Positions 51,762 through 61,507 of a stretch of 64,000 nucleotides of DNA are shown one piece after another (the stretch's first letter is position 1; every line of letters begins with the position of its first letter). The notes below the pieces were generated by a model. The model was not told where the DNA came from. It worked only from the letters and a program-made list of their open reading frames with translations, and ran no database searches. The stretch comes from Paraburkholderia franconis (lineage in GTDB: Bacteria; Pseudomonadota; Gammaproteobacteria; Burkholderiales; Burkholderiaceae). The position numbers were made by a program, and so were the translations under genes. The DNA lies in assembly GCF_009362735.1 (NCBI RefSeq), contig NZ_WHNP01000020.1, positions 89,889 to 153,888 on the forward strand. Direction: 5' to 3'.

Positions 51762-52700
51762 ATGAGCGCGACCCCGCCCGATTCCAACGATCACCCGCCA
51801 CGCAAAGGCCGAGTCCTCGACCGGAAGATTCGCATGCGCTCGCACGTCGTCGTCGCGCACGGTCTGCCGCTGCGCGTGTGGCAGGACCTCTACCACCGCG
51901 CACTGACGATCAGCTGGCCCGTCTTCTTCGTGTCGCTCGCCGTCCTGTTCCTGCTGCTGAACTCGTTCTTCGGATCGCTGTACGAACTCGGCAGCGCGTC
52001 GATTGCGAATCAGAACCCCAAAGGCTTCGCGGGCGCATTCTTCTTCAGCGTCGAAACGCTCGCGACGGTCGGCTACGGCGACATGCATCCGCAGACGCTA
52101 TACGCACACCTCATTGCGACGCTCGAAATTTTCGTCGGCATGTCGGGCATCGCACTCGCCACCGGTCTGATCTTTGCGCGCTTCTCGCGCCCGCGCGCGA
52201 AGATCATGTTCTCGCGCTACGCGATCGTGCGCCCCATCGACGGACGCACCACGCTGATGGTGCGCACGGCGAACGCGAGGCAAAACGTCATCGTCGAGGC
52301 TCGCGCGCGGCTGCGACTGATGCGCGTCGAGCGGTCGTCGGAAGGCTACGTGCTGCGCAGGATTTACGACCTCGGTCTCGTGCGCGACCAGCAACCGATG
52401 TTCTACCTCGGCTGGAACCTGATGCACGTGATCGACGAAGCGAGCCCGCTCTATGGCGAAACGCCGGAAAGCCTCGCCGAACAGGACGCGTCGTTGCTGA
52501 TCACGATAGAAGGCTCCGACGAAAACACCTCGCAGACGATGCAGGCGCGCTTCTCGTGGCCCAGCGACGACATCCGCTGGCAGCACCGTTTCGTCGATCT
52601 GATCCGCGAAGAGAACGGCGTGAGCCATATCGACTACACGTATTTCGACGACGTCGTTCCGCTCGCGGCACACGAGATCCAGCAGCAGCCGACGGGCTGA
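51762..52700 (+). CDS. KirBac-type inward-rectifier potassium channel
   Basis: A 312-residue inner-membrane channel. Transmembrane helix 1 (about 46-68, WPVFFVSLAVLFLLLNSFFG), the pore helix and selectivity filter ETLATVGYGDMHPQT (TVGYG at about 107), helix 2 (about 122-145) and a C-terminal cytoplasmic beta-rich Kir domain (from about 155, IVRPIDGRTTLMVRTANARQ) are all visible. The length matches KirBac proteins (the B. pseudomallei KirBac1.1 is similar in size). The start at 51762 is inferred from the family; the upstream in-frame region is noise. Confidence 0.93.
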   Translation: MSATPPDSNDHPPRKGRVLDRKIRMRSHVVVAHGLPLRVWQDLYHRALTISWPVFFVSLAVLFLLLNSFFGSLYELGSASIANQNPKGFAGAFFFSVETLATVGYGDMHPQTLYAHLIATLEIFVGMSGIALATGLIFARFSRPRAKIMFSRYAIVRPIDGRTTLMVRTANARQNVIVEARARLRLMRVERSSEGYVLRRIYDLGLVRDQQPMFYLGWNLMHVIDEASPLYGETPESLAEQDASLLITIEGSDENTSQTMQARFSWPSDDIRWQHRFVDLIREENGVSHIDYTYFDDVVPLAAHEIQQQPTG

Positions 52701-52741
52701 CGGTTCGGCACAACACGCTCGGCCCCGTCAGCACACGGGTT

Positions 52742-53359
52742 TCAATGATGCAGTTTCAGCGCGTCGATTTCACGCTGCTCGACGGCCATCGCCCGCGCGT
52801 GCGCGTCGCGCGCCATCGCCTGCTCGACGTATTCGCCGATGCGTCCCGACGCTTCGAGCAGCTTCGCGACGAACGCGATCTGCAACGTGCTGGCGAGCAG
52901 CAGATCGGCGGCCGTAAAACGCTCGCCGAGCAGCCATTCGCCTTCGTCGAGCGCCGTGTCGATCGCGAGTTTCACGCGCTCCAGATTGCCCCAGCCGAAG
53001 CTGAACGAATTGCCCGACGCGCCCGTCAGCTTTTCGGCCATCGCCGGTTCGAGGCAGCCCGGCGTGAAGAAAAGCCATTGCAAAAGACGCCCGCGCAACG
53101 GATCGCCGATGGGCGCGCCGAGCTTCGACTGCGGAAAGCGATCGGCGAGATACAGCAGCACCGCGCCCGATTCGGCGACCTGCACGCCGTCGTCGTCGAG
53201 CGCCGGCAGCTTGCACATCGGGTTGACGTGATGGAAATCGGTCGTGTCCTGCTCGCCCGCGCGAAGGTTCACGCGCGCCAGTTCATACGGCGCGCCGATC
53301 TCCTCGAGCATCCACAGCGCGCGGAAAGCCCGCGTCTTCGGCCAGTAATACAGTTTCAT
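52742..53359 (-). CDS. Glutathione S-transferase family protein
   Basis: A 205-residue GST. The thioredoxin-like N-domain begins MKLYYWPKTRAFRALWMLEE with the substrate/glutathione-binding VNPMCKLPALDDDGVQVAESGAVLLYL (Glu-Ser-Gly pair), followed by the helical C-domain with GEWLLGERFTAADLLLASTL (typical Asp of the N-capping box). GGGAGGG precedes the start. Likely a beta/theta-type transferase for detoxification or thiol chemistry. It is convergent with the KirBac gene. Confidence 0.9.
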   Translation of the reverse strand: MKLYYWPKTRAFRALWMLEEIGAPYELARVNLRAGEQDTTDFHHVNPMCKLPALDDDGVQVAESGAVLLYLADRFPQSKLGAPIGDPLRGRLLQWLFFTPGCLEPAMAEKLTGASGNSFSFGWGNLERVKLAIDTALDEGEWLLGERFTAADLLLASTLQIAFVAKLLEASGRIGEYVEQAMARDAHARAMAVEQREIDALKLHH

Positions 53360-53702
53360 CGCCCCTCCCTATGCCTTCGTTGCACATCGGTCGGCATAGC
53401 GTAACCCAACGGCGGGCTGTGTGAACCTCGTCCGAATGGCCAGCCATCCCAACAAAAAGCGTCCACGCCAGCGCGGCGCGAATCATCGAAAAAAGCCGCT
53501 TTTTCCGAAGCGGTGGATCTATCTCAAAACAAGGCGGAATGCCAGGAATCCTCTCGTCCGCAATTGATCAACCGCAAAAAGTAGCAAGAATTCTCTCTAA
53601 TTGACGCGAAAGAATGGAGTCTCTTTCGCTGCGGCGGCAACGAGCACACAACGAGCACGATTTGTCGGCGGCGAAACGCATAACAGAAACGGAGACTCCA
53701 CG
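53360..53702. other. Spacer with a minus-strand terminator
   Basis: About 340 bases. A hairpin CCGCTT/AAGCGG (53496-53501 with 53508-53513) is followed on the minus strand by T6 (53494-53489). No minus-strand gene lies to its right, because the next gene is plus. It may end a transcript starting within 53514-53702, or be a relic. The plus-strand promoter of the oxidoreductase must also lie here. Confidence 0.45.
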
Positions 53703-56700
53703 ATGACCGCTCGTCTGCCCATCGACGGCACCCCGGCACTCGCCGACTACCGCCTCTCGGACAACCTCACGGCCACGCGCGGCCGCATCTTCCTGACGGG
53801 CACGCAGGCGCTCGTGCGCCTCGCGCTGATGCAGCGTCAGCTCGACAAGACGCGCGGCCTGAACACGGCCGGCTTTATCAGCGGCTATCGGGGCTCGCCG
53901 CTCGGCATGGTCGACCAGCAGTTGTGGAAGGCAAACAAACTGCTCGACGCGAACGACGTGCGCTTTCTGCCCGCGATCAACGAAGAACTCGGCGGCACGG
54001 CCGTGCTCGGCACGCAGCGCGTCGAGGCGGACCCGGAGCGCACCGTCGATGGCGTGTACGCGATGTGGTACGGCAAGGGCCCCGGCGTCGACCGCGCCGG
54101 CGATGCGCTCAAGCACGGCAACGCGTACGGCTCGTCGCAGCATGGCGGCGTACTGGTGGTCGCGGGCGACGATCACGGCTGCGTGTCGTCGTCGATGCCG
54201 CATCAGAGCGACTTCGCGATGATCGCGTGGCATATGCCGATCGTGAATCCGTCGAACGTCGCGGACATGCTCGAATTCGGTCTGTACGGCTGGGCGCTGT
54301 CGCGCTACTCGGGCGCATGGGTCGGCTTCAAGGCGATTTCGGAGACGGTCGAATCGGGCTCGACGGTCGATCTCGACGCGCTGCAAACGCACTGGGCGAC
54401 GCCCGAAGGCTTTCGCGCGCCCGCAGGCGGCCTGCACAACCGCTGGCCCGATCTGCCGAGCCTCACGATCGAACAGCGTCTGCACGCGAAGCTCGACGCC
54501 GTGCGCCACTTCGCGCGCGTCAACAGCATCGACAAATGGATTGCGCCGAGCCCGCACGCGAACATCGGCATCGTGACGTGCGGCAAGGCGCATCTCGACC
54601 TGATGGAAGCGCTGCGCCGGCTCGATCTCACCGTCGCCGATCTGGAGAAGGCGGGCGTGCGCATCTACAAGGTCGGCCTGTCGTTCCCGCTCGAAATGAC
54701 GCGCATCGACGCGTTCGTTTCCGGTCTTTCCGAAGTGCTGGTGATCGAGGAGAAAGGCCCTGTTATCGAACAGCAGATCAAGGACTATCTGTACAACCGC
54801 AAGGAAGGCGCGCGGCCTGTGATCGTCGGCAAGCACGCGGAAGACGGCTCGATGCTGCTGTCGTCGCTCGGCGAATTGCGTCCGTCGCGCATTTTGCCCG
54901 TGTTCGCGAACTGGCTCGCGAAGCACAAGCCCGCGCTCGATCGCCGCGAGCGTGTCGTCGATCTCGTCGCGCCGCAAATCCTGTCGAATGCCGCCGATGC
55001 CGTCAAGCGCACGCCGTATTTCTGCTCAGGCTGCCCGCACAACACGTCGACGAAGGTCCCCGAAGGGTCGATCGCGCAGGCAGGCATCGGCTGTCACTTC
55101 ATGGCTTCGTGGATGGAGCGCGACACGACGGGGCTGATCCAGATGGGCGGCGAAGGCGTCGACTGGGCCGCGCACTCGATGTTCACGAAGACGCGCCACG
55201 TGTTCCAGAATCTCGGCGACGGCACGTACTTCCACTCGGGCATTCTCGCGATCCGCCAGGCCGTCGCGGCCAATGCGACGATCACCTACAAGATCCTCTA
55301 CAACGACGCCGTCGCGATGACGGGCGGCCAGCCCGTCGACGGCAGCATCTCCGTGCCGCAGATCGCGCGTCAGGTGGAAGCGGAAGGCGTGTCGCATTTC
55401 GTCGTGGTCAGCGACGAGCCGGAGAAATACGACGGCCATCATGGCCTCTTCCCGAAGGGCACGACGTTCCATCACCGCAGCGAACTCGACAAGGTGCAGC
55501 GCGAGCTGCGCGACATCGACGGCGTGACGGTGCTGATCTACGACCAGACGTGCGCGGCTGAAAAGCGCCGCCGCCGCAAGAAAGGCGAGTTTCCCGATCC
55601 GGACAAGCGCCTCTTCATCAACGAAGAAGTGTGCGAAGGCTGCGGAGATTGCGGCGTGCAGTCGAACTGCCTGTCCGTCGAGCCCGTCGAAACGCCGCTT
55701 GGCCGCAAGCGCCGTATCGATCAGTCGTCGTGCAACAAGGACTATTCGTGCGTGAACGGCTTCTGCCCGAGCTTCGTGACGATCGAAGGCGGCAAGCTGA
55801 AAAAGGCCGCGGGTGTCGCGTTCGATGCGGCTGCGCTGGCCACGCGCGTCGATGCATTGCCGTTGCCCGCGACGCATCTCGACGCCGCGCCTTACGACAT
55901 TCTGGTGACGGGCGTCGGCGGCACGGGTGTCGTGACGGTCGGCGCGCTGATCAGCATGGCCGCGCATCTGGAAGGCAAGAGCGCGTCGGTGCTCGACTTC
56001 ATGGGCTTCGCGCAGAAAGGCGGCTCGGTGCTGTCGTTCGTGCGCTTCGCCGCGCGCGACGAGTGGCTGAACCAGGTGCGCATCGACACGCAGCAGGCCG
56101 ACGTACTGCTCGCCTGCGACATGGTGGTCGGCGCGAGTGCCGATGCGTTGCAGACCGTGCGTCATGGCCGCACGCGCATCGTCGTGAATACGCATGCGAT
56201 TCCGAACGCGTCGTTCGTGCAGAACCCGGATGCGAATCTGCATGCGGATGCGCTGCTCGACAAGATGCGTCACGCAGCGGGCGACGAGCGCATGTCGTCG
56301 TGCGATGCGCAGTCGCTCGCGACGCGCTTCCTCGGCGACACGATCGGCGCCAACATTCTGATGCTCGGCTTCGCGTGGCAGTTGGGCCTCGTGCCTGTTT
56401 CGTTCGCCGCGATGATGCGCGCGATCGAATTGAACAACGTCGCCGTGCAGATGAATCAGCTCGCGTTCTCGATTGGCCGCATGGCCGCCGCCGATCCCGC
56501 AGGTCTGGAAGCGCTGTGGGCGCAGCGTCATGCGGTACAGCCTGCCGCATCGCACGAAACGCACGAAACGCTCGATGCATTGATCGCGGACCGCGAAGCG
56601 CGGCTGCTCGCTTATGGCGGCACGGCTTATGTGAAGCGTTATCGCGCGCTGGTCGATGCGGCGCGTCAGGCGGAACGCAGGCTCGACGGCACGCAGGCAG

Positions 56701-57302
56701 AGCGCTTGAGCCGCGCCGTTGCGACAACGTTCTATCGGCTGCTCGCCGTGAAGGACGAATATGAAGTCGCGCGCCTGCATAGCGATCCCGCTTTCCGCGC
56801 AGCATTGGAAGCGCAGTTCGAAGGCGTTGCAGGCAAGGACTTTGGCGTGAAGTTCAATCTCGCGCCGCCGACGATCTCACGCGCGAAACACGGCGCGAAG
56901 CCGCAGAAGAAGACATTCGGCCAATGGATGTGGCCCGTGTTCGGCGTAATGTCGAAGTGGCGCGGGCTGCGCGGCACGATGCTCGACCCGTTTGGCCGCA
57001 CCGTCGAACGACGGATGGAACGCGAGCTTTCCACCGACTACGAAACGACGATGCAACGTGCGTTCGTGATGCTCAACAACGTCACCGCCGACGAGATCGT
57101 CAAACTCGCAGATCTGCATGCCCGCGTGCGCGGCTATGGTCACGTGAAGCTGGCGAATCTCGCGGCGGTGAAACGCAGCGAGCGCGAACTGGCCGCGCGT
57201 CTGCATATCGAGGCGGCAACAGGCGCGGCCGTCAACGCAGCGCTCGAAGAAGCGAAGGGCGCGGGAACGTTGCGTGGCATTCCGGTGGTCGTTGCGAAGT
57301 AA
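53703..57302 (+). CDS. Fused indolepyruvate ferredoxin oxidoreductase (IorA-IorB type)
   Basis: A 1199-residue aerobic 2-ketoacid oxidoreductase that oxidatively decarboxylates aryl (or branched) 2-ketoacids to acyl-CoA. In order: the thiamine-pyrophosphate domain region with GYRGSPLGM and NEELGGTAVLGTQ, the CSGCPHNTS site (about 473), further TPP residues around CHFMASWMERDT, a [4Fe-4S] motif CEGCGDCGVQSNC (about 643) and the C-terminal gamma-like domain (from about 730, DILVTGVGGTGVVTVG). Fusion of alpha and beta chains is normal in betaproteobacteria. GGAGA lies 8 bases before ATG 53703. It is likely linked to phenylalanine/tryptophan catabolism. Confidence 0.93.
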   Translation: MTARLPIDGTPALADYRLSDNLTATRGRIFLTGTQALVRLALMQRQLDKTRGLNTAGFISGYRGSPLGMVDQQLWKANKLLDANDVRFLPAINEELGGTAVLGTQRVEADPERTVDGVYAMWYGKGPGVDRAGDALKHGNAYGSSQHGGVLVVAGDDHGCVSSSMPHQSDFAMIAWHMPIVNPSNVADMLEFGLYGWALSRYSGAWVGFKAISETVESGSTVDLDALQTHWATPEGFRAPAGGLHNRWPDLPSLTIEQRLHAKLDAVRHFARVNSIDKWIAPSPHANIGIVTCGKAHLDLMEALRRLDLTVADLEKAGVRIYKVGLSFPLEMTRIDAFVSGLSEVLVIEEKGPVIEQQIKDYLYNRKEGARPVIVGKHAEDGSMLLSSLGELRPSRILPVFANWLAKHKPALDRRERVVDLVAPQILSNAADAVKRTPYFCSGCPHNTSTKVPEGSIAQAGIGCHFMASWMERDTTGLIQMGGEGVDWAAHSMFTKTRHVFQNLGDGTYFHSGILAIRQAVAANATITYKILYNDAVAMTGGQPVDGSISVPQIARQVEAEGVSHFVVVSDEPEKYDGHHGLFPKGTTFHHRSELDKVQRELRDIDGVTVLIYDQTCAAEKRRRRKKGEFPDPDKRLFINEEVCEGCGDCGVQSNCLSVEPVETPLGRKRRIDQSSCNKDYSCVNGFCPSFVTIEGGKLKKAAGVAFDAAALATRVDALPLPATHLDAAPYDILVTGVGGTGVVTVGALISMAAHLEGKSASVLDFMGFAQKGGSVLSFVRFAARDEWLNQVRIDTQQADVLLACDMVVGASADALQTVRHGRTRIVVNTHAIPNASFVQNPDANLHADALLDKMRHAAGDERMSSCDAQSLATRFLGDTIGANILMLGFAWQLGLVPVSFAAMMRAIELNNVAVQMNQLAFSIGRMAAADPAGLEALWAQRHAVQPAASHETHETLDALIADREARLLAYGGTAYVKRYRALVDAARQAERRLDGTQAERLSRAVATTFYRLLAVKDEYEVARLHSDPAFRAALEAQFEGVAGKDFGVKFNLAPPTISRAKHGAKPQKKTFGQWMWPVFGVMSKWRGLRGTMLDPFGRTVERRMERELSTDYETTMQRAFVMLNNVTADEIVKLADLHARVRGYGHVKLANLAAVKRSERELAARLHIEAATGAAVNAALEEAKGAGTLRGIPVVVAK

Positions 57303-57316
57303 TGTGATGATCGAAC

Positions 57317-57354
57317 GCGTGTGCCGTGCATAAGTGTTTAAGCACGGCACACGC
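57317..57354. terminator. Long inverted repeat between convergent genes
   Basis: A 13-bp perfect stem GCGTGTGCCGTGC (57317-57329) / GCACGGCACACGC (57342-57354), loop 12 bases, between the oxidoreductase and cutC. T-runs are lacking, so it is a structural barrier that may terminate or stabilise both messages. Confidence 0.65.
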
Positions 57355-57366
57355 TGACGGCACGGA

Positions 57367-58071
57367 TCACAGGCTGTCCAGCAAAGTCGTCACGCGCCGC
57401 ACCTTTTCTTCGTCGACGGGCGCAAGGCCCTTGCCGTCGACACGCACGCCCGAGCCGAAGTGAACGGCTGTCACTTGCGTCACGCGCACAAAGTCCGCGA
57501 CGCGATCGACGGTCAATCCCGCACCTGCCAGTACAGTGCAATGCGTCCGATCGGCGTGCCGCGCAAGCGAGCTTATTTCAGCGGTCGCATCCAGCACGGA
57601 AGGCTTGCCGCCCGACGTCAGCACGTTCGTGACGGCATCGAAGCCGAGCAACACATCGAGTGCTTCATGCAGATCGCGCGCTTCGTCGAATGCGCGATGA
57701 AACGTGATGGGCATGCCGTCGGCGGCTTCCACGACGCGCGCCAGGCCGTCGCGGTCCACTTCGCGCGACACCGTCAGCATCCCGATCACGACGGCACTCG
57801 CGCCCGCCGACTTCGCCGCGCGCACGTCGCGCAGCATCACGGCGAAATCGCCGGCATCGTAGACGAACGAACGGCTATGCGGCCGCACGATCACGTTCAC
57901 AGGAATCGGCACGGCCGCCACCACCGCCTCGATCAAACCGATGCTCGGTGTCAGCCCGCCCTCGCCCATCGCGGTGACGAGTTCGAGCCGATCCGCGCCG
58001 CCGCGCGCAGCGGCTTTCGCATCGGCGAGCGTCGTCGCGATCACTTCGAGCAGCACACGTTCGCTGGCCAT
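57367..58071 (-). CDS. cutC: Copper homeostasis protein CutC
   Basis: A 234-residue TIM-barrel protein of the CutC family. Landmarks are LLEVIATTLADAKAAARGGADRLELV near the start, MGEGGLTPSIGLI, VNVIVRPHSRSFVYD, the metal-site residues in ITFHRAFDEA and NVLTSGG, and the late GAGLTVDRVADFV. It is linked to copper tolerance, although its chemical role is unsettled. It follows the long inverted repeat and may be co-transcribed with the EAL gene that starts 1.3 kb upstream (36-base gap between the two genes). Confidence 0.92.
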   Translation of the reverse strand: MASERVLLEVIATTLADAKAAARGGADRLELVTAMGEGGLTPSIGLIEAVVAAVPIPVNVIVRPHSRSFVYDAGDFAVMLRDVRAAKSAGASAVVIGMLTVSREVDRDGLARVVEAADGMPITFHRAFDEARDLHEALDVLLGFDAVTNVLTSGGKPSVLDATAEISSLARHADRTHCTVLAGAGLTVDRVADFVRVTQVTAVHFGSGVRVDGKGLAPVDEEKVRRVTTLLDSL

Positions 58072-58107
58072 ATCAAAGAGTCATGTCGTGATGAAAGCGA
58101 CATGATC

Positions 58108-59382
58108 TCAGAAGCGCGGTTCCTCGAACCAGTCGATGTCGCCGCACAGCACGCAAGTACGGTTGCCGATCTGCGTCGCCACCGACAGCGTCACGCACGG
58201 CACCGCCTCGTTGATCGACAGATAAGGCCGCGTCACGTGCACGCGTTCGGGCGCGTCGATTGCCGTGCGGAAATACGGACGGCGCAGCCAGTTCGCGCCC
58301 TGCGCATCGGATAGCGGCAGAAAGCGCGTTTCGTGCGTCGCGCGATCGGCGCGCAGCACCACGTTCCGCCCGGCTTGCCGGCCTTTGTCGTCGAGCAGAT
58401 AGCAGCGCGCAGCATGATCGAGCGCGAGAAAATTCCAGCACACTTCGTCGAGCGGTTCGCCTGCGGCGAGCCGTTCCGCCGCGCGCTCGAATGCGCGAAT
58501 GTACGGCGCGAGCCGCGACGCGTTGCGCCGCTCGCGCTCCTCCGCTAGCGACTGGTAACGCTCGGTCAGCTCGCCGATGCACGCCGTCGCATGCACTGCG
58601 TCCGCGAGCCCCGGATGCGGACGTGCGAAGTAAAAGCCCTGCACGAAATCGACGTTGCAGGCGAGCGCCATATGCGCTTCGTGCTCCGTCTCGACGCCTT
58701 CGATCAGCACCAGCTTGCCCGCTTCGTGCAGCAGCGCGACGAGGCCCGGCAGGATCGACGCCATGTCCGCGCGATGCGCGGCATGCGACAGCATGATGCG
58801 GTCGAGCTTCACGATATCGGGATTCAGTTGCCAGATGCGCTCGATGTTCGAATGGCCCGCGCCGAAGTCGTCGAGCGCGATCAGGAAGCCGCGCTCGCGA
58901 AACTGGCGCACGGCGTCGGCGAGCCGGTCGATGTCCTGCGCGCTCTGCTCGAGCACTTCGAGCACGATGCGTCGCGGCGACAGGTTCAGCCGCCGCAGAT
59001 TCGCGAGCAGCGCCGCCGAATGATACGAGTCGATCAGCACGCCCGGATGGACGTTGAGAAAGAGCCACTCTCGCTCGGCGCCGAGCACGTTGAAGTTCTC
59101 GAGATGCAGCGACTGCGCGAGCCTGTCGACGTGCAGCACCTCGCCGACGCGCGCGGCCTCGCCGAATACATCGACGGGCGACACCACGCGATCGAATGGA
59201 TCGTGCGCGCGGAGCAGGCCTTCGTAGCCCACGGCACGCATGTGCGAGAGGCTGAATATCGGCTGAAAGACGCTCGTGAGCGTCAGGTCGCCGTGCTGTA
59301 TCGAATAGCGCTGCAGGCCCGAGGTCACGCTGAGCTCGAATCCGTGCGGCACCGCTGTTCTTTCCTGTTGCGCAATGGTCAT
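58108..59382 (-). CDS. EAL-domain cyclic-di-GMP phosphodiesterase with C-terminal sensor-like domain
   Basis: A 424-residue cytosolic protein. The EAL domain (about 25-265) has YEGLLR in place of EAL and keeps LFLNVHP (Asn), IVLEVLEQ (Glu), IALDDFGAG (Asp), VKLDRIM (Lys), LIEGVET (Glu) and FVQGFYFARP (Gln), so catalysis is likely. After a helix (270-310) comes a C-terminal domain of about 110 residues (CYLLDDKGRQAGRNVVLRAD, then RRPYFRTAIDAPERVHVTRPYLS and CGDIDWF) that looks like a PAS/Cache sensor domain. GAGAGGA precedes the start at 59382. The unit lies upstream of cutC on the same strand. Confidence 0.9.
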   Translation of the reverse strand: MTIAQQERTAVPHGFELSVTSGLQRYSIQHGDLTLTSVFQPIFSLSHMRAVGYEGLLRAHDPFDRVVSPVDVFGEAARVGEVLHVDRLAQSLHLENFNVLGAEREWLFLNVHPGVLIDSYHSAALLANLRRLNLSPRRIVLEVLEQSAQDIDRLADAVRQFRERGFLIALDDFGAGHSNIERIWQLNPDIVKLDRIMLSHAAHRADMASILPGLVALLHEAGKLVLIEGVETEHEAHMALACNVDFVQGFYFARPHPGLADAVHATACIGELTERYQSLAEERERRNASRLAPYIRAFERAAERLAAGEPLDEVCWNFLALDHAARCYLLDDKGRQAGRNVVLRADRATHETRFLPLSDAQGANWLRRPYFRTAIDAPERVHVTRPYLSINEAVPCVTLSVATQIGNRTCVLCGDIDWFEEPRF

Positions 59383-59817
59383 GCAGTCCTCTCACGCAAG
59401 AGTCCGGTACGCGCGTCGCGAATGCGAAAGCGCGGCGTCCGTCCTCAAAATGTGCGTCATCGGCTCCTGATAAGCAAGCTCCATGCGCACGGTGGCGCAC
59501 GCATCACCGAAAGCCGCATCGGGCGCTGCACCGCGCGCAATACGCATGCGTCGCGCGAGGGCGTGCGATGCACCGTCGCGGTGCGCGAGGCTTTCGGTCG
59601 TCTTGCGATGTTCGCGGCGGGAATTCACATGGTCGGGCTAAACTTCGGGCTGACCGGAATGCCGGACGGCAGCGCCCGAGCCTAGCGGCTTCATGCCGTA
59701 CGCGAAGTGTCGCTGGCTGGTGTCGCCGCCAAGTGCCGTTCTGCCGTTCCGAACCGTCGCCCCGAAGCCTCGCGCCTGCTTCGCGCGCTTCCGCCTGTCG
59801 TCCACATCCCGCTTCCG
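59383..59817. other. Gene-free spacer between divergent EAL and antiporter genes
   Basis: About 435 bases. Short frames on both strands lack ribosome sites and family likeness. No repeats or strong promoter boxes were recognised. Promoters for both divergent genes must lie here. Confidence 0.35.
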
Positions 59818-61482
59818 ATGGAAATCGTCTTTACCGTTCTGATCTTGCTGCTCTCCGTTGCCGCTTCCGGCGTCGTCGTGCGGCTCGTGCCGTTCAGGCT
59901 GCCGCTGCCGCTCGTGCAGATCGCATTCGGCGCGCTACTCGCGTGGCCGCGCCTCGGCTTGCACGTGACGTTCGATCCCGAGCTCTTCATGATGCTGTTC
60001 ATTCCGCCGCTGCTGTTCGCGGACGGCTGGCGCATACCCAAGCGCGAATTCTTCATGCAGCGCCGCGCGATCCTGATGCTCGCTCTCGGCCTCGTGTTCA
60101 TGACGGTCGTCGCCGTCGGCTATTTCGTTCACGCGATGGTGCCGTCGATGCCGCTGCCCGTCGCGTTCGCGCTCGCCGCCGTGCTCTCGCCGACGGACGC
60201 CGTCGCGCTGTCCGGCATCGCGGGCCGCAACCGGTTGCCCGAGCACCTGATGCACATCCTCGAAGGCGAAGCGCTGATGAACGACGCGTCGGGCCTCGTC
60301 GCGTTGAAGTTCGCAGTGGCCGCCGCGCTGACGGGCGTGTTCTCGCTGCGCGATGCGTCGGTGAGCTTCGTGATCATCGCGCTCGGCGGACTGGTGATGG
60401 GCGCGGCCGTCAGCTGGCTCTTCAGCTACGCATCGACGCGCATTCTCAATCTCACGGAAGAAGGCGACCCCGCACCCGGCGTCGTGATGACGCTGCTGAT
60501 TCCGTTCGCCGCGTACCTGTTCGCCGAGCACTTCGGCTTCTCGGGCATTCTCGCCGCCGTCGCAGCGGGCATGACGATGAACTACTCGGCGTTCGCCACC
60601 ACGAGCCCGGCATCGGCGCGCGTGCGGGCAAGCGTCACGTGGACGATGATCGAGTTCATCTTCAACGGCATGGTCTTCATTCTGCTCGGGCTGCAGCTAC
60701 CGCATATCATCGGCCGCGCGCTGCTGGATGCGCATGAGGAACAGAGCGGCTCCGAGCTGCGGCTGATTCTCTACGTCGCGGCCGTTTCAATCGCGCTCTA
60801 CGCGCTGCGTTTCGTGTGGGTGTGGACGCTGCGCTGGTTCGCGAGCCGTGGCGCGGCGAAACACGGCGTCGCGAACGCGGTGCCCGGACTGCGCACGGTG
60901 TCGATGACGACGATCGCGGGCGTGCGCGGCGCGGTGACGCTCGCGGGCGTGCTGTCATTGCCTGTCGCGTTGTCGAATGGACAGCCGTTGCCGGGACGCG
61001 ATCTCGCGATCTTCATCGCGTCGGGCGTGATTCTCGTGTCGCTCGTCGTGGCCGTGGCCGGCTTGCCGTTGCTGATGAACGGCGCGCGGCGCCGCGCCGA
61101 TCCTCATGCGGCCGAGGAACGCACGGCGCGCATTCAGGCCGCGCAGGCGGCGATTCGCGCAATCGACGAGTTGCACGAAACGTTGACGGCCGACCTCGAC
61201 GAAGCCGCATCGGCCCATGCCGCCGATGTGACGGCGCGCGTGATGGGCATTTACCGCAGGCGTCTCGCGACGCTGGACGACGACATCGGTCCCGCCGACA
61301 AAGCGCGGCGCAGCGAGGCACTGGAGTTCCAGATGAAGCTCGCGGCAATGCGCGCCGAGCGCGCGACGCTGCTCGACATGCGCAGCAGGCTGCGAATCAA
61401 CGACGACACGATGAACAAGCTGATGCGCGAAGTGGATCTGTCGGAGACGGCACTGCTTACGCGGGGCAAAGAGAAGGAATGA
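59818..61482 (+). CDS. Na+/H+ antiporter, CPA1 family
   Basis: A 554-residue membrane protein with about 12 hydrophobic helices and a long cytosolic C-terminal tail (from about 420). The CPA1 ion-binding motifs ALAAVLSPTDAVALSG and EGEALMNDASGLVALK are present (Asp pair), together with GVRGAVTLAGVLSLP (about residue 370). It exchanges Na+ (or K+) for H+ for pH and salt control. The tail has a charged helical region (TRARI-like repeats, AADVTARVMGIYRRRLATLDDD) that may bind a regulator. The start at 59818 (MEIVFTVLILLLSV) avoids an Arg/Pro-rich N-terminal extension from 59707. Confidence 0.88.
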   Translation: MEIVFTVLILLLSVAASGVVVRLVPFRLPLPLVQIAFGALLAWPRLGLHVTFDPELFMMLFIPPLLFADGWRIPKREFFMQRRAILMLALGLVFMTVVAVGYFVHAMVPSMPLPVAFALAAVLSPTDAVALSGIAGRNRLPEHLMHILEGEALMNDASGLVALKFAVAAALTGVFSLRDASVSFVIIALGGLVMGAAVSWLFSYASTRILNLTEEGDPAPGVVMTLLIPFAAYLFAEHFGFSGILAAVAAGMTMNYSAFATTSPASARVRASVTWTMIEFIFNGMVFILLGLQLPHIIGRALLDAHEEQSGSELRLILYVAAVSIALYALRFVWVWTLRWFASRGAAKHGVANAVPGLRTVSMTTIAGVRGAVTLAGVLSLPVALSNGQPLPGRDLAIFIASGVILVSLVVAVAGLPLLMNGARRRADPHAAEERTARIQAAQAAIRAIDELHETLTADLDEAASAHAADVTARVMGIYRRRLATLDDDIGPADKARRSEALEFQMKLAAMRAERATLLDMRSRLRINDDTMNKLMREVDLSETALLTRGKEKE

Positions 61483-61507
61483 CGAAGGACTGAAAAGGTG
61501 CGAAAGA

